A stretch of 64,000 nucleotides of DNA from CAG-873 sp910578365 (GTDB lineage Bacteria > Bacteroidota > Bacteroidia > Bacteroidales > Muribaculaceae), in contig OX620685.1 in the NCBI GenBank assembly GCA_951635545.1, positions 2,294,001 to 2,358,000 on the forward strand. Reading direction: 5' to 3'. Below, piece after piece: positions 26,375-34,293 of the stretch. A program made the translations under genes and the position numbers. How positions within the stretch are numbered: position 1 is the first letter of the stretch; each line of letters opens with the position of its first letter. The notes under the pieces are model-generated. The model searched no databases. It was not told where the DNA came from and was given only the letters and a program-made list of their open reading frames with translations.

Positions 26375-27525
26375 ACGCGAGTTCGGGATAAGAACTTTAT
26401 GATTTTCAACCAAGCAAAAGACATAGAGTATTGGGCGGCCTTTCAAGGTCGCCTGATTTATTTGTACAGTTTGGTGTTGTTAATCCCAGAGGACAAGCTG
26501 CCCGTTTGACTCGGGTACCTCAAAGTCGAAGTTCACTTCCGGCTTTGTGGCGAAGAAACAATACGCCCCCATTGCCGCAAGCAGGTTCATGAGGAAGTTG
26601 TGTACACTACGATGGCGGGAGTGGACGAGCTGCGCCACATTCTTCAGCATGTCGTTTATGGATTCGATGATGCTCCTTTTACGAAGCATCATCCTGTCAT
26701 AGAACGGCATGAGACGCTGTTTCATGTTCGAGCGAAGACCTGTCACAATATGTATGCCATCATCCCAAAGATGCCCGAAAAGAGACTGCGATATATATCC
26801 CTTGTCAGCGTATAGTTTTCCAAACACCCTGTCAGTCAGTGTGTCGATGACTGCCTCATTGCGGTCGTCCACATTGGCACGTGTCAATACGAAGTTGATC
26901 AGTTCCCCTTTTTCGTTACATAGCAGATGCAGCTTGAAGCCTACATACCATCCCATCGTACTCTTACCCTTGGCCGCGATATCCTTGAAGACTTTCATGT
27001 TGAACTGGCGCTTGTTGTGAATGACCGGAATGCAGGTGCTGTCCACAAAACTTATTCCCGTGCACTCTCCGAAACATGCAAGTCGCAGGAACATGGTCAT
27101 AGCCACAAAACATCGGGGCATGACCTCCACGAAGCGGTTGTAGGAGAATGTCTGCGGAAACAGATGCTTCCAGTGAATGCGCACACATCCCAGATAATAG
27201 TGCTTGAAGTTTCGGTACGAATTGAAGTGGAAACAGATCAGAATCGTGATGACCTCGGCATCCGACATCATGCGCTTTCTTTTCCGTTTTGGAGTGTCAG
27301 TTGTGGACGGAAGTGCATTTTTTGCCATCTCACCCTCAAATTCTTTGCAGAAATCATCTGCAATACAAAAAATTTCAGTAACTTTACTTTCGGTAATCAT
27401 GATACAGTATTTATTGTTTGACACCTCTAAATTACTAAATATCAGTGATATTACCAAAAGAATCGGCAACTTTTTTAAGCTGCCGATTCAACTTTTTTAT
27501 GGTGTTCCTTATCCCGAACTCGCGT
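26375..27525 (-). mobile_element. IS982-family element (copy 2), complete
   Basis: 1151 bp with inverted repeats beginning ACGCGAGTTCGGGATAAG at both ends. It is flanked by the 5-bp duplication TATTA (26370-26374 and 27526-27530). Inserted in the anticodon region of a tRNA-like gene. Confidence 0.95.
26480..27400 (-). CDS. IS982-family transposase
   Basis: 306 aa, nearly identical to the copy at 416-1336, with the same DDE-type blocks (FVDSTCIPVIHN, NVDDRNEAVID, LYADKGYISQ). Start at the ATG complementary to 27398-27400. Element and gene are both intact, so this is the best candidate for an active source copy. Confidence 0.92.
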   Translation of the reverse strand: MITESKVTEIFCIADDFCKEFEGEMAKNALPSTTDTPKRKRKRMMSDAEVITILICFHFNSYRNFKHYYLGCVRIHWKHLFPQTFSYNRFVEVMPRCFVAMTMFLRLACFGECTGISFVDSTCIPVIHNKRQFNMKVFKDIAAKGKSTMGWYVGFKLHLLCNEKGELINFVLTRANVDDRNEAVIDTLTDRVFGKLYADKGYISQSLFGHLWDDGIHIVTGLRSNMKQRLMPFYDRMMLRKRSIIESINDMLKNVAQLVHSRHRSVHNFLMNLLAAMGAYCFFATKPEVNFDFEVPESNGQLVLWD

Positions 27526-27582
27526 TATTAGATGGAAAGTACACTGCAGGTTCGAATCCTGTCCAGGCTGCCTAAACTTTTA

Positions 27583-27738
27583 ATGAATCAAAACATGTTT
27601 GTGTTAAAAACAAGAAAATGCCTCAGATGTGGGCGCATTTTCATCAATGGAGAGGGCGGATTCATATTTAAACCATTTTCACTGCCCGTATGCCCGTATT
27701 GTAAGTCTGTTTTCACAAAATTAGATGCAAGAGAGTGA
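27583..27738 (+). CDS. Small zinc-ribbon protein
   Basis: 51-aa protein (MNQNMFVLKTRKCLRCGRIF...) with two CxxC knuckles, CLRCG and CPYCK, 22 residues apart: a treble-clef or zinc-ribbon fold. I chose ATG 27583, 13 bp after the tRNA-like 3' end; the frame extends upstream only through the tRNA remnant. Function unknown. It lies between the tRNA remnant and the LHH nuclease gene. Confidence 0.65.
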   Translation: MNQNMFVLKTRKCLRCGRIFINGEGGFIFKPFSLPVCPYCKSVFTKLDARE

Positions 27739-27796
27739 TATGATATCAGGAAAAGTTATATCTTTGTAATCTATCGCCAACCAACACCTTAAGAAT

Positions 27797-28273
27797 ATGG
27801 AAAAATACTCCCATCTTCAACAGCAGACCGGCTGGTCTGACGCAATCTTCCAAGCCATTGGCTCGGAAGAAGAGGCTCTCATCTATATGAAAGCCGGACT
27901 TGTAGAAAAAACTATCAATGGACGTCAGGCCCTGACTAACCCGGCAATCGACGGACGAGCCTTCAACTGCCGCAAGGAGTGGCTCAAAGAGAAACTCGCC
28001 GATTACGATAACTGGAAGGACTGGAACAACGCCGACCTGATGGGCGAGGGCTTCCCTCCGCGCGACGACAACGGCGACCCTTACGAGCTGCATCATATCG
28101 GACAGCGTCAGGACTCTCCCTTCGCCGAACTTACATGGTCCCAGCACATGGGCGACAGTAACAACGCCATTCTCCATCCCAAGCGCGAAAGCGAAATCGA
28201 CCGTCAGCAATTCGACCGCGAGAAAGCCGCCCACTGGATGGCACGATTCAACAACTTTAAAGACTGCTATTGA
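27797..28273 (+). CDS. LHH-type (HNH/Endo VII) nuclease-domain protein
   Basis: 158-aa protein. The C-terminal half carries DLMGEGFPPRDDNGDPYELH followed by HIGQRQDSPFAELTWSQH, the LHH variant of the HNH/ENDO VII fold: Leu-His-His in the metal-binding loop, and downstream HPKRESEIDR and FDREKAAHW. LHH domains are best known as C-terminal toxin modules of polymorphic toxins. Here the domain stands alone with a ~90-aa N-terminal part and no signal peptide. A TATCTTTG -7 box lies ~35 bp upstream. No neighbouring gene looks like an immunity protein; IS982 and IS3 sequence follows at once, so a partner may have been lost. Confidence 0.78.
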   Translation: MEKYSHLQQQTGWSDAIFQAIGSEEEALIYMKAGLVEKTINGRQALTNPAIDGRAFNCRKEWLKEKLADYDNWKDWNNADLMGEGFPPRDDNGDPYELHHIGQRQDSPFAELTWSQHMGDSNNAILHPKRESEIDRQQFDREKAAHWMARFNNFKDCY

Positions 28274-28308
28274 ATATGATTACGAATAACGAGACTTTAA
28301 AGTTAATA

Positions 28309-28684
28309 ACGCGAGTTCGGGATAAGAACTTTATGATTTTCAACCAAGCAAAAGACATAGAGTATTGGGCGGCCTTTCAAGGTCGCCTGATTTATTTGTA
28401 CAGTTTGGTGTTGTTAATCCCAGAGGACAAGCTGCCCGTTTGACTCGGGTACCTCAAAGTCGAAGTTCACTTCCGGCTTTGTGGCGAAGAAACAATACGC
28501 CCCCATTGCCGCAAGCAGGTTCATGAGGAAGTTGTGTACACTACGATGGCGGGAGTGGACGAGCTGCGCCACATTCTTCAGCATGTCGTTTATGGATTCG
28601 ATGATGCTCCTTTTACGAAGCATCATCCTGTCATAGAACGGCATGAGACGCTGTTTCATGTTCGAGCGAAGACCTGTCACAATA
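28309..28684 (-). mobile_element. IS982-family remnant (copy 3), cut by IS3
   Basis: The transposase-distal end of IS982, from its terminal repeat at 28309 to the IS3 left end. It contains the last 90 codons of the transposase (28414-28684). The other end survives only as GTGTTCCTTATC at 30340-30351, on the far side of the IS3 copy. About 760 bp of IS982 between them are gone, which fits an IS3-adjacent deletion. Confidence 0.9.
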
Positions 28685-28734
28685 TGTCTAGTCCGGAAAA
28701 GTGTTGACCGTCAGATTCAACATTTTTTAGTAAA

Positions 28735-29235
28735 ATGTGTGAAGAAAACAAAAAATTCTGGGACGAATCTCAGATTTCGGCAATCAATGCCTGGCACAGC
28801 AGCGGAAAAAGTTTCAGTCAGATTGACGAGGAATACAATTTTGCGGTCGGGACATTGTTTACAATAGTAAATGCAATCCCGGACTATCGCGGCACACGGT
28901 CAAGCATCAGCAAATGGCTGCGCCGCATGACGGGAGCATTAATTCCCGGCTCCGGATGCCGGACAACAAAGGCCATATCGTCCCTGGCAACTCCGGCACA
29001 AACGACAAAAAAGAAAGGAATGACAAAGAAAACCTCTCCCACTACCAGGCTCACGGATACCGAGCAGACCATACTGGATCTAACACGCAAGTTAAACGCC
29101 GCCACCAGAAAGATAGAGAAACTGGAGGCTGACAGGAAAAAGGCAGAGCTGCGTGAAGAGTTCCAGAGTGGTGTCATCGCCGAATACAAGAAGCTTGTAA
29201 AGCCTGCGCAGTCAAAAAAATCAACTACCAAGTAG
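28735..29235 (+). CDS. IS3-family OrfA (HTH protein)
   Basis: 166-aa DNA-binding subunit. The N-terminal ~60 residues form an HTH (WDESQISAINAWHSSGKSFS). A C-terminal leucine-zipper-like helix (ILDLTRKLNAATRKIEKLEA) probably mediates OrfA and OrfAB assembly. Near the 3' end TCA AAA AAA provides an A_AAA_AAA heptamer (29214-29220). A -1 slip there continues as INYQVAMRLRM in the OrfB frame, producing the OrfAB transposase typical of IS3. Confidence 0.92.
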   Translation: MCEENKKFWDESQISAINAWHSSGKSFSQIDEEYNFAVGTLFTIVNAIPDYRGTRSSISKWLRRMTGALIPGSGCRTTKAISSLATPAQTTKKKGMTKKTSPTTRLTDTEQTILDLTRKLNAATRKIEKLEADRKKAELREEFQSGVIAEYKKLVKPAQSKKSTTK

Positions 29236-29237
29236 CC

Positions 29238-30119
29238 ATGCGCTTGCGCATGTCCCGTGACCTGAGTGTCAGCGAGGCATGCGGGTTGCTTGGGGTGACT
29301 AAACAAGCGTGGTATGCCTTTTTCAAAAGGTCGTTCAAGGATGCCATTGACGAAGACCGCATCCTGGAATGCGTTCGCTCGATACGAGAGGATCTTCCGG
29401 CACTCGGAGTCAGAAAGATGAAGGACAGGTTACGTAAGGAGTTCTGTCTCGACATAGGCCGTGACCGCCTGTTCGATATCATGAACAGGCATAATCTTCT
29501 GATACGTCCCCGAGTCCGCAGGACAAGGACAACCTTCTCCGATCACGGAATGAAGGTCTATCCGGATCTACGGAAAGACTTCGCGCCTGATGACATAAAC
29601 CAGTTGTGGGTAAGCGACATAACATATATATGGCTTCCTGATCAGAATACATTTTACTATCTGTTTCTGATTACGGATGCCTATTCGAAGAAAATAGTGG
29701 GATGGGAGATTGCCGATAACATGCGGCATGAGAACGCCATGACGGCATTGAAGATGGCTTTCAGGCAATGCAGGAGAGGTCAGCATCCCATACACCACTC
29801 GGACAAGGGACTTCAGTATTGTGCCAAACCCTACGTGGAAATGCTTCGTAGACGCCACGCCCGAATCAGCATGACGGAAGGGCACGACCCACGTAACAAC
29901 GGAATTGCCGAAAGGGTAAACGGCATACTTAAAGAGGAGTTTCTGAAGCATATGGACGTAAGGAAGGACAACATACGGCAGGTGCTGGAGGATGTAATCA
30001 ACACTTACCATACCCGCCGACCGCACCTCAGTCTCGGCATGCTGACTCCCGATGAAGTGCATCGCGGAGCGGTACCCGGACGTAAGCTCTGGAAAAAATA
30101 TTACCTGAAATCTGCATGA
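29238..30119 (+). CDS. IS3-family OrfB transposase
   Basis: 293-aa catalytic part, rve fold. HTH_21-like region at residues ~40-95, then the DDE core: QLWVSDITYIW (Asp), HHSDKGLQY (Asp) and NNGIAERVNGILKEEFLK (Glu, 35 residues after the second Asp). It starts 2 bp after the OrfA stop but is mainly expected as part of the -1 frameshift OrfAB product. Same protein in the four complete copies. Confidence 0.95.
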   Translation: MRLRMSRDLSVSEACGLLGVTKQAWYAFFKRSFKDAIDEDRILECVRSIREDLPALGVRKMKDRLRKEFCLDIGRDRLFDIMNRHNLLIRPRVRRTRTTFSDHGMKVYPDLRKDFAPDDINQLWVSDITYIWLPDQNTFYYLFLITDAYSKKIVGWEIADNMRHENAMTALKMAFRQCRRGQHPIHHSDKGLQYCAKPYVEMLRRRHARISMTEGHDPRNNGIAERVNGILKEEFLKHMDVRKDNIRQVLEDVINTYHTRRPHLSLGMLTPDEVHRGAVPGRKLWKKYYLKSA

Positions 30120-30351
30120 GTCAAGATTTTTCAGTACTTTTGCATACCCCAACCGACGGGACTGACGGTGATTGCACTGCAAGTCTCAAAAATCCCCGGG
30201 GCATCGAGCCCCGGAGGATTTTACCCCAACCTCGGGGATCTCAGGCTCATACCTGCATGTCTCCACAGTCTTCGGACTGTTTAACATTCATTCATAATCT
30301 CAAACCCTCTGACCCGTCAATATTTTTCAGGACGCCACAGTGTTCCTTATC

Positions 30352-31722
30352 CAATGATTCGGTAAAAATTACCGAAGTAGTTGAAAGTTAAGTTAATATA
30401 TCGAATTGTCAAATACAAATGAATCGCCAAAGCGTTCATTATAAAAACATTAGACAATATGAACGTATTGGCGATTCTCAAAGACTTCACCTTTCGGTGT
30501 AAGTCGGTATTTGAAAATACTACAACCAAGATGAGCAAAAGGTTCCTCAACTGGCTGATTTTAACAATACGCACTGTAGCGTTGATTCCGGGCAAAGTCA
30601 ATTTTACCCGGCTGTCGCGCTATGGCGGTCGTACAGCCAAGACCTTTGCCTCCAATTTCAAGACATCCGTAGACTGGATGAAAGTCAACATAGGTATGGC
30701 GCAGGATTGTTTTGGACCGGCCGATGACATGGCAGTGGCAATCGATCCGTCGTTCATTTCAAAAGCTGGCAGACTGACATATGGCATAGGCCGTTTCTGG
30801 TCAGGGGTGGCACAACGTGTAAAACGCGGTCTGGAGATAATGGCGATCGGGGCAATAAGTCTGAGTAAACATACATGTGTGATGCTCGGTGCTGTCCAGT
30901 CCCCGGACTTCAGGACTCTTGAATCTGAGAAACAAATGTCAATGCTTGACTGGTATGTGGCACTTGTCAGGTCAAAGGCGGCAGAGCTGCTCTCACTGAC
31001 GGATATTCTGGTTGCCGATGCCTTTTTCTCCAAATATGAGTTTGTAAATGAAGCGATTGGCATGGGATTCCGGTTTGTCGGGAGATTACGTGCCAATTCA
31101 TATCTCAGGTATCTGGCCATACCGGATTCCTCCGCCCCGTGCAGACGTGGCAGAAAGAAAAAGTATGGGGAAAAAGTGGATTTCTCCAACCTTGATATGT
31201 CCGTGTTCACTTCATTCATATATGAGGATTCAAAAGGAATCAAAACCCGATGTCACACGGCGGTCGTACATTCGAGGGCATTGAAACGCGACATCCGTAT
31301 CGTGGTCTGTCCGGTTGAAAACGCAGACCCTCTTCTTTACTTCTCTACCGACACCGACATGAGACCTGAAAAGATCATCGGTTTCTACCGCACCCGCTTT
31401 CAGATTGAGTTCGGCATACGCGATGCCAAACAGTTTACAGGACTCCAGTCGCAACAGACACGCGACAAAGACCGTCTTGACTTCGCATTCAATCTTTCCT
31501 TCACTGCGCTCAATGTCTGCAAGGAGGTCATAAGGAAAGATTATCCGGATCTTTCGTTAGCACAGTTCAAACGGCTTATGTTTGAATCTTATCTCGCCTC
31601 AACAATTATTTCGACTTGCGGAAAATCTCCGCATCTCAAAATAATTCAGAAAATAAATCATCGGTTGGCTCAGTTAGCGGCTTAGCCTAGGATGAACAAC
31701 CTCAAATTTTACCGAATCATTG
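30352..31722 (+). mobile_element. IS4-family element (copy 1), complete
   Basis: 1371 bp with inverted repeats CAATGATTCGGTAAAA. It begins inside the IS982 end remnant (30340-30351) and ends in the 3' part of an unrelated gene. Flanks do not form an obvious duplication. Diverges by a few per cent from the other two IS4 copies. Confidence 0.9.
30459..31685 (+). CDS. IS4-family transposase
   Basis: 408-aa DDE transposase. First Asp in MAVAIDPSFISKAG, second in ILVADAFFSKYEF. The C-terminal signature YRTRFQIEFGIRDAKQ has the IS4 spacing Y-x2-R-x3-E-x6-K. Intact, normal length. Compared with the other copies it has about a dozen substitutions (e.g. Ala for Val in the first motif). Confidence 0.93.
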   Translation: MNVLAILKDFTFRCKSVFENTTTKMSKRFLNWLILTIRTVALIPGKVNFTRLSRYGGRTAKTFASNFKTSVDWMKVNIGMAQDCFGPADDMAVAIDPSFISKAGRLTYGIGRFWSGVAQRVKRGLEIMAIGAISLSKHTCVMLGAVQSPDFRTLESEKQMSMLDWYVALVRSKAAELLSLTDILVADAFFSKYEFVNEAIGMGFRFVGRLRANSYLRYLAIPDSSAPCRRGRKKKYGEKVDFSNLDMSVFTSFIYEDSKGIKTRCHTAVVHSRALKRDIRIVVCPVENADPLLYFSTDTDMRPEKIIGFYRTRFQIEFGIRDAKQFTGLQSQQTRDKDRLDFAFNLSFTALNVCKEVIRKDYPDLSLAQFKRLMFESYLASTIISTCGKSPHLKIIQKINHRLAQLAA

Positions 31723-31724
31723 GG

Positions 31725-31832
31725 ATACAAATCGAGCGAAAAGCCATTACAAAATTCTATGGCACTGTGGATGAATTATGTCAGTCACTGACAGAAAGAA
31801 TTAACCGATCGATTGAGTTTAAGAAAGAATGA
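31725..31832 (+). pseudogene. C-terminal fragment of an unidentified gene, cut by IS4
   Basis: Open frame of 35 codons directly after the IS4 right end, reading IQIERKAITKFYGTVDELCQ and ending SIEFKKE. No start. A terminator follows 8 bp later, so this was a true gene end. Confidence 0.5.
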
Positions 31833-31839
31833 CACACAG

Positions 31840-31873
31840 ACTGCGCAAAGCCTTATGTCGCGCAGTTTTTTTT
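31840..31873 (+). terminator. Rho-independent terminator
   Basis: ACTGCGC pairs with GCGCAGT across a 13-nt loop, followed by eight T. Confidence 0.8.
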
Positions 31874-31907
31874 GCCCACTCTGCCGCCATCCGGCATAGT
31901 GTATCGC

Positions 31908-31915
31908 TACCTTTG
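31908..31915 (+). promoter_or_regulatory. -7 box of unknown use
   Basis: TACCTTTG, preceded by CTGCCGCCATCCGGCATAGT, a close match to the sequence before the split tRNA promoter (26283-26302). The transcript start would be ~31922, with no gene before the next promoter at 32036. Confidence 0.4.
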
Positions 31916-32035
31916 TGGCATCAAAAGGACTTGAAGATTCCATTTTCTGAATTGGCTGAACTATTTATGTTGTAAAACATATTGAGTACAATAAAATAGT
32001 TGTCGGGGAAACGGGCATCCTTCATAAAAATTTTG

Positions 32036-32043
32036 TAACTTTG
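32036..32043 (+). promoter_or_regulatory. -7 box for the structured leader
   Basis: TAACTTTG, with TTTTG just before it. Predicts a transcript starting near 32050, about 350 nt before the first start codon (32402). Confidence 0.65.
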
Positions 32044-32049
32044 CATTTG

Positions 32050-32401
32050 ATTGGGAGTCCTCTCACCCGGACGGGCGAACACCGACAGAGGTTGGTGCAG
32101 GTATCTCAATCGCGCCAAAGGCAATTTGCCAGATGTTCCGTATATCTAAATCGCCAAATTAAGAATATATGAGGGAACACACGGTGAAGGATGCCCATTT
32201 CCGGCAACGCTTTGACAAGGCGTGTTTACGTAATCGTCATATCCGTACCGGACGTGGGGTGACGTATTCTTCAAGTTCTCTCATAAGGTGTTTGGCGATA
32301 CCTGATATACAAGGACGTGGAGCAAAGAAGCCTCACGTCTTTGGCGTTTTTAATAACTACATAGGTGGCCAGACGTGTGGCCAACCGACACTTAGAAACC
32401 A
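32050..32401 (+). ncRNA. Candidate structured leader RNA
   Basis: Long untranslated leader with nested pairing in the correct order. GTATATC (32140-32146) pairs with GATATAC (32304-32310), ATCGCCAAA (32150-32158) with TTTGGCGAT (32291-32299), and TATGAGGGAAC (32168-32178) with GTTCTCTCATA (32275-32285, one G-U). That is 27 bp around a ~95-nt domain that can itself fold (CGTCA/TGACG, TCCG/CGGA). A 5' domain (CCTCT/AGAGG) precedes it. Then comes a 9-bp hairpin (32311-32342) followed after 4 nt by TTTTT, which could be an attenuator. It does not match any RNA family I know. An 84-codon frame across it (32169-32423) is considered accidental. Confidence 0.6.
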
Positions 32402-32623
32402 ATGTCAAAGGTATTTAAAGTAACACCAAAGCGCATCAAGCGCACAAACGGCACGGTATTAACCCCTGAAATGGCGGTGACGGTCACAACCGCGATTCAC
32501 ACATCGAATCCTTTCTCCAACGGAGCGAAGGAAATCCAGGAGGCCTACATGCGCCTCTACGCTTTCGACTATAAGAAAGCCTGCTGTAACCCGAATGACT
32601 TTGACTTTACAAAACTTGACTGA
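32402..32623 (+). CDS. Small hypothetical protein behind the structured leader
   Basis: 73-aa soluble protein (MSKVFKVTPKRIKRTNGTVL ... NGAKEIQEAYMRLY ... DFDFTKLD). Basic N-terminus; no signal peptide, TM segment or recognised domain. Two adjacent cysteines (KKACCNPND). The coding pattern is convincing. It starts ~60 nt after a possible attenuator hairpin and is followed 17 bp later by the two-TM protein, so RNA, small protein and membrane protein form one unit. Confidence 0.7.
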   Translation: MSKVFKVTPKRIKRTNGTVLTPEMAVTVTTAIHTSNPFSNGAKEIQEAYMRLYAFDYKKACCNPNDFDFTKLD

Positions 32624-32640
32624 AATATACATAGTATAGT

Positions 32641-33747
32641 ATGGATCCAACGAATGACAACCTGGATAATAAGGCATTGGACGAGCTATCGCTGAATATC
32701 AAGGAGATTGAAAAGGAGTTGATGCCTCAGCTGGATATGCTTGCGGAAAAGATTCCGGAAATCTATAATGGTTATGCATCAATGGTGCGAACACTTGTGG
32801 ATACGACCCTGGATTTTGTGTCTGTAAGCAAAAAGACCGGTGACAGAATTGCATTAGGGGCGGAAGTGACAGCGCGTGTCATAACTGCATGGGGCAATTA
32901 TAAAGCTGCCGTGGAGCACAACAAGATGCTTGCGAAATATATGCAGATAAAGAAAACAATTGCAAATAATAACCTGACGAAAGTAGAGGGTTTGCTACCC
33001 AAGTTAGAACGAAGCAACACTTCGTCAAGCAAATTGTTTGAAAAGTACTGCACGACAGCGTATTCATTAGAAAATCTTGACGAGGAAACCATTAAGCGAG
33101 TCGCTGCGCTGCTTTTAAAGGTGCTTGCCATACATAGAACGAATGTGTATTTGTTTGAACTTTGCAAATACCTGAAAAAAGAATACGGCGCATGGGCATC
33201 GGGCATGCAGACGTGCAATGAAAGCCTGCCTGATTATTATCAGATAAATAAGAAGCTGGGTGATAATATGTTTAAGGGGAACCTCTTTGACGCATATTCC
33301 GCTGCGGCGAACTCGACTGACGCTGTTGAAGGCAAGCAAATACTGCTGTTGTCTGATTATCAGCTTTCGATGATGGCACTTGGTGAAAAGTTGTGTAAGG
33401 TTAACCTGAAAAACGCCAATCCGAAAGTGGCAATGCTTATCGCAGAATGTGGGGCTTCAGAGTCCTACGCAAATGAAACAAAGCGATTTACAGAGCATAT
33501 TGAAAGCTCTCCTGTATCTACGATTGCATTGCTTGCGGCACTCGCTTTTTTCGCAATATTATGGATTGCACTGTCATACTTGCACAGTCATGACACAGTC
33601 AGATGGATTATGATCATAGGCGGCTTGTCAGTGATTCTGCGCATTTGCTTCAGGGGATATAAGCGTGTACTGATAGTTTATGCACAAAATGGCATTAAGC
33701 TGGCCGAAGAATGCGACAGCAACATAGAAAGAGCATGTGGTGTCTAG
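32641..33747 (+). CDS. Two-TM helical membrane protein, 3' end cut by IS3
   Basis: About 366 native residues. The N-terminal 280 residues are alpha-helical and charged with no signal peptide. Two TM segments follow at residues ~296-320 (STIALLAALAFFAILWIALS) and ~326-345 (WIMIIGGLSVILRICF). IS3 begins at 33741; the frame reads two codons into it (Val, stop), so the natural C-terminus is missing. A long cytoplasmic helical domain with C-terminal TM pair resembles the layout of membrane-acting defence effectors, but that is analogy only. I do not recognise the family. Confidence 0.7.
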   Translation: MDPTNDNLDNKALDELSLNIKEIEKELMPQLDMLAEKIPEIYNGYASMVRTLVDTTLDFVSVSKKTGDRIALGAEVTARVITAWGNYKAAVEHNKMLAKYMQIKKTIANNNLTKVEGLLPKLERSNTSSSKLFEKYCTTAYSLENLDEETIKRVAALLLKVLAIHRTNVYLFELCKYLKKEYGAWASGMQTCNESLPDYYQINKKLGDNMFKGNLFDAYSAAANSTDAVEGKQILLLSDYQLSMMALGEKLCKVNLKNANPKVAMLIAECGASESYANETKRFTEHIESSPVSTIALLAALAFFAILWIALSYLHSHDTVRWIMIIGGLSVILRICFRGYKRVLIVYAQNGIKLAEECDSNIERACGV

Positions 33748-33790
33748 TCCGGAAAAGTGTTGACCGTCAGATTCAACATTTTTTAGTAAA

Positions 33791-34291
33791 ATGTGTGAAG
33801 AAAACAAAAAATTCTGGGACGAATCTCAGATTTCGGCAATCAATGCCTGGCACAGCAGCGGAAAAAGTTTCAGTCAGATTGACGAGGAATACAATTTTGC
33901 GGTCGGGACATTGTTTACAATAGTAAATGCAATCCCGGACTATCGCGGCACACGGTCAAGCATCAGCAAATGGCTGCGCCGCATGACGGGAGCATTAATT
34001 CCCGGCTCCGGATGCCGGACAACAAAGGCCATATCGTCCCTGGCAACTCCGGCACAAACGACAAAAAAGAAAGGAATGACAAAGAAAACCTCTCCCACTA
34101 CCAGGCTCACGGATACCGAGCAGACCATACTGGATCTAACACGCAAGTTAAACGCCGCCACCAGAAAGATAGAGAAACTGGAGGCTGACAGGAAAAAGGC
34201 AGAGCTGCGTGAAGAGTTCCAGAGTGGTGTCATCGCCGAATACAAGAAGCTTGTAAAGCCTGCGCAGTCAAAAAAATCAACTACCAAGTAG
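33791..34291 (+). CDS. IS3-family OrfA (HTH protein)
   Basis: 166 aa, same as the 28735 copy; slippery A7 at 34270-34276 for -1 frameshifting into OrfB. Confidence 0.92.
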   Translation: MCEENKKFWDESQISAINAWHSSGKSFSQIDEEYNFAVGTLFTIVNAIPDYRGTRSSISKWLRRMTGALIPGSGCRTTKAISSLATPAQTTKKKGMTKKTSPTTRLTDTEQTILDLTRKLNAATRKIEKLEADRKKAELREEFQSGVIAEYKKLVKPAQSKKSTTK

Positions 34292-34293
34292 CC

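Larger units (their letters stand above)
26337..27570 (+). pseudogene. tRNA-Leu-like gene split by IS982
   Basis: 5' half 26337-26374 begins GGCCTGGTGGTGGAATTGG with the tRNA-Leu-type D-arm ending CAGACACGC. The 3' half 27531-27570 holds the T-arm GCAGG-TTCGAAT-CCTGT and acceptor CCAGGCT. Removing IS982 and one TATTA duplicate gives ~78 nt. The rejoined anticodon arm (CTTT...AAAG) has a large loop and the variable arm is short, so it was probably already degenerate or a foreign tRNA before the IS arrived. Confidence 0.6.
28685..30339 (+). mobile_element. IS3-family element (copy 1), complete
   Basis: 1655 bp, TG...CA ends. Imperfect inverted repeats: left TGTCTAGTCCGGAAAAG, right (reverse complement) TGTGGCGTCCTGAAAAA. 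It encodes OrfA and OrfB with an A7 slippery site (29214-29220). Flanks differ (CACAATA and GTGTTCC), so there is no target duplication: this copy has been involved in a deletion. Confidence 0.95.

Noticed and set aside
32036..32401. Retron msr-msd
   Set aside because: Nested repeats fit superficially, but no reverse transcriptase (YxDD) is encoded nearby or anywhere in the window.
32169..32423. 84-codon ORF (MREHTVKDAHFRQRF...) as a gene
   Set aside because: It runs through the nested-stem RNA and overlaps the convincing 73-aa gene out of frame; its composition follows the RNA structure rather than coding bias.
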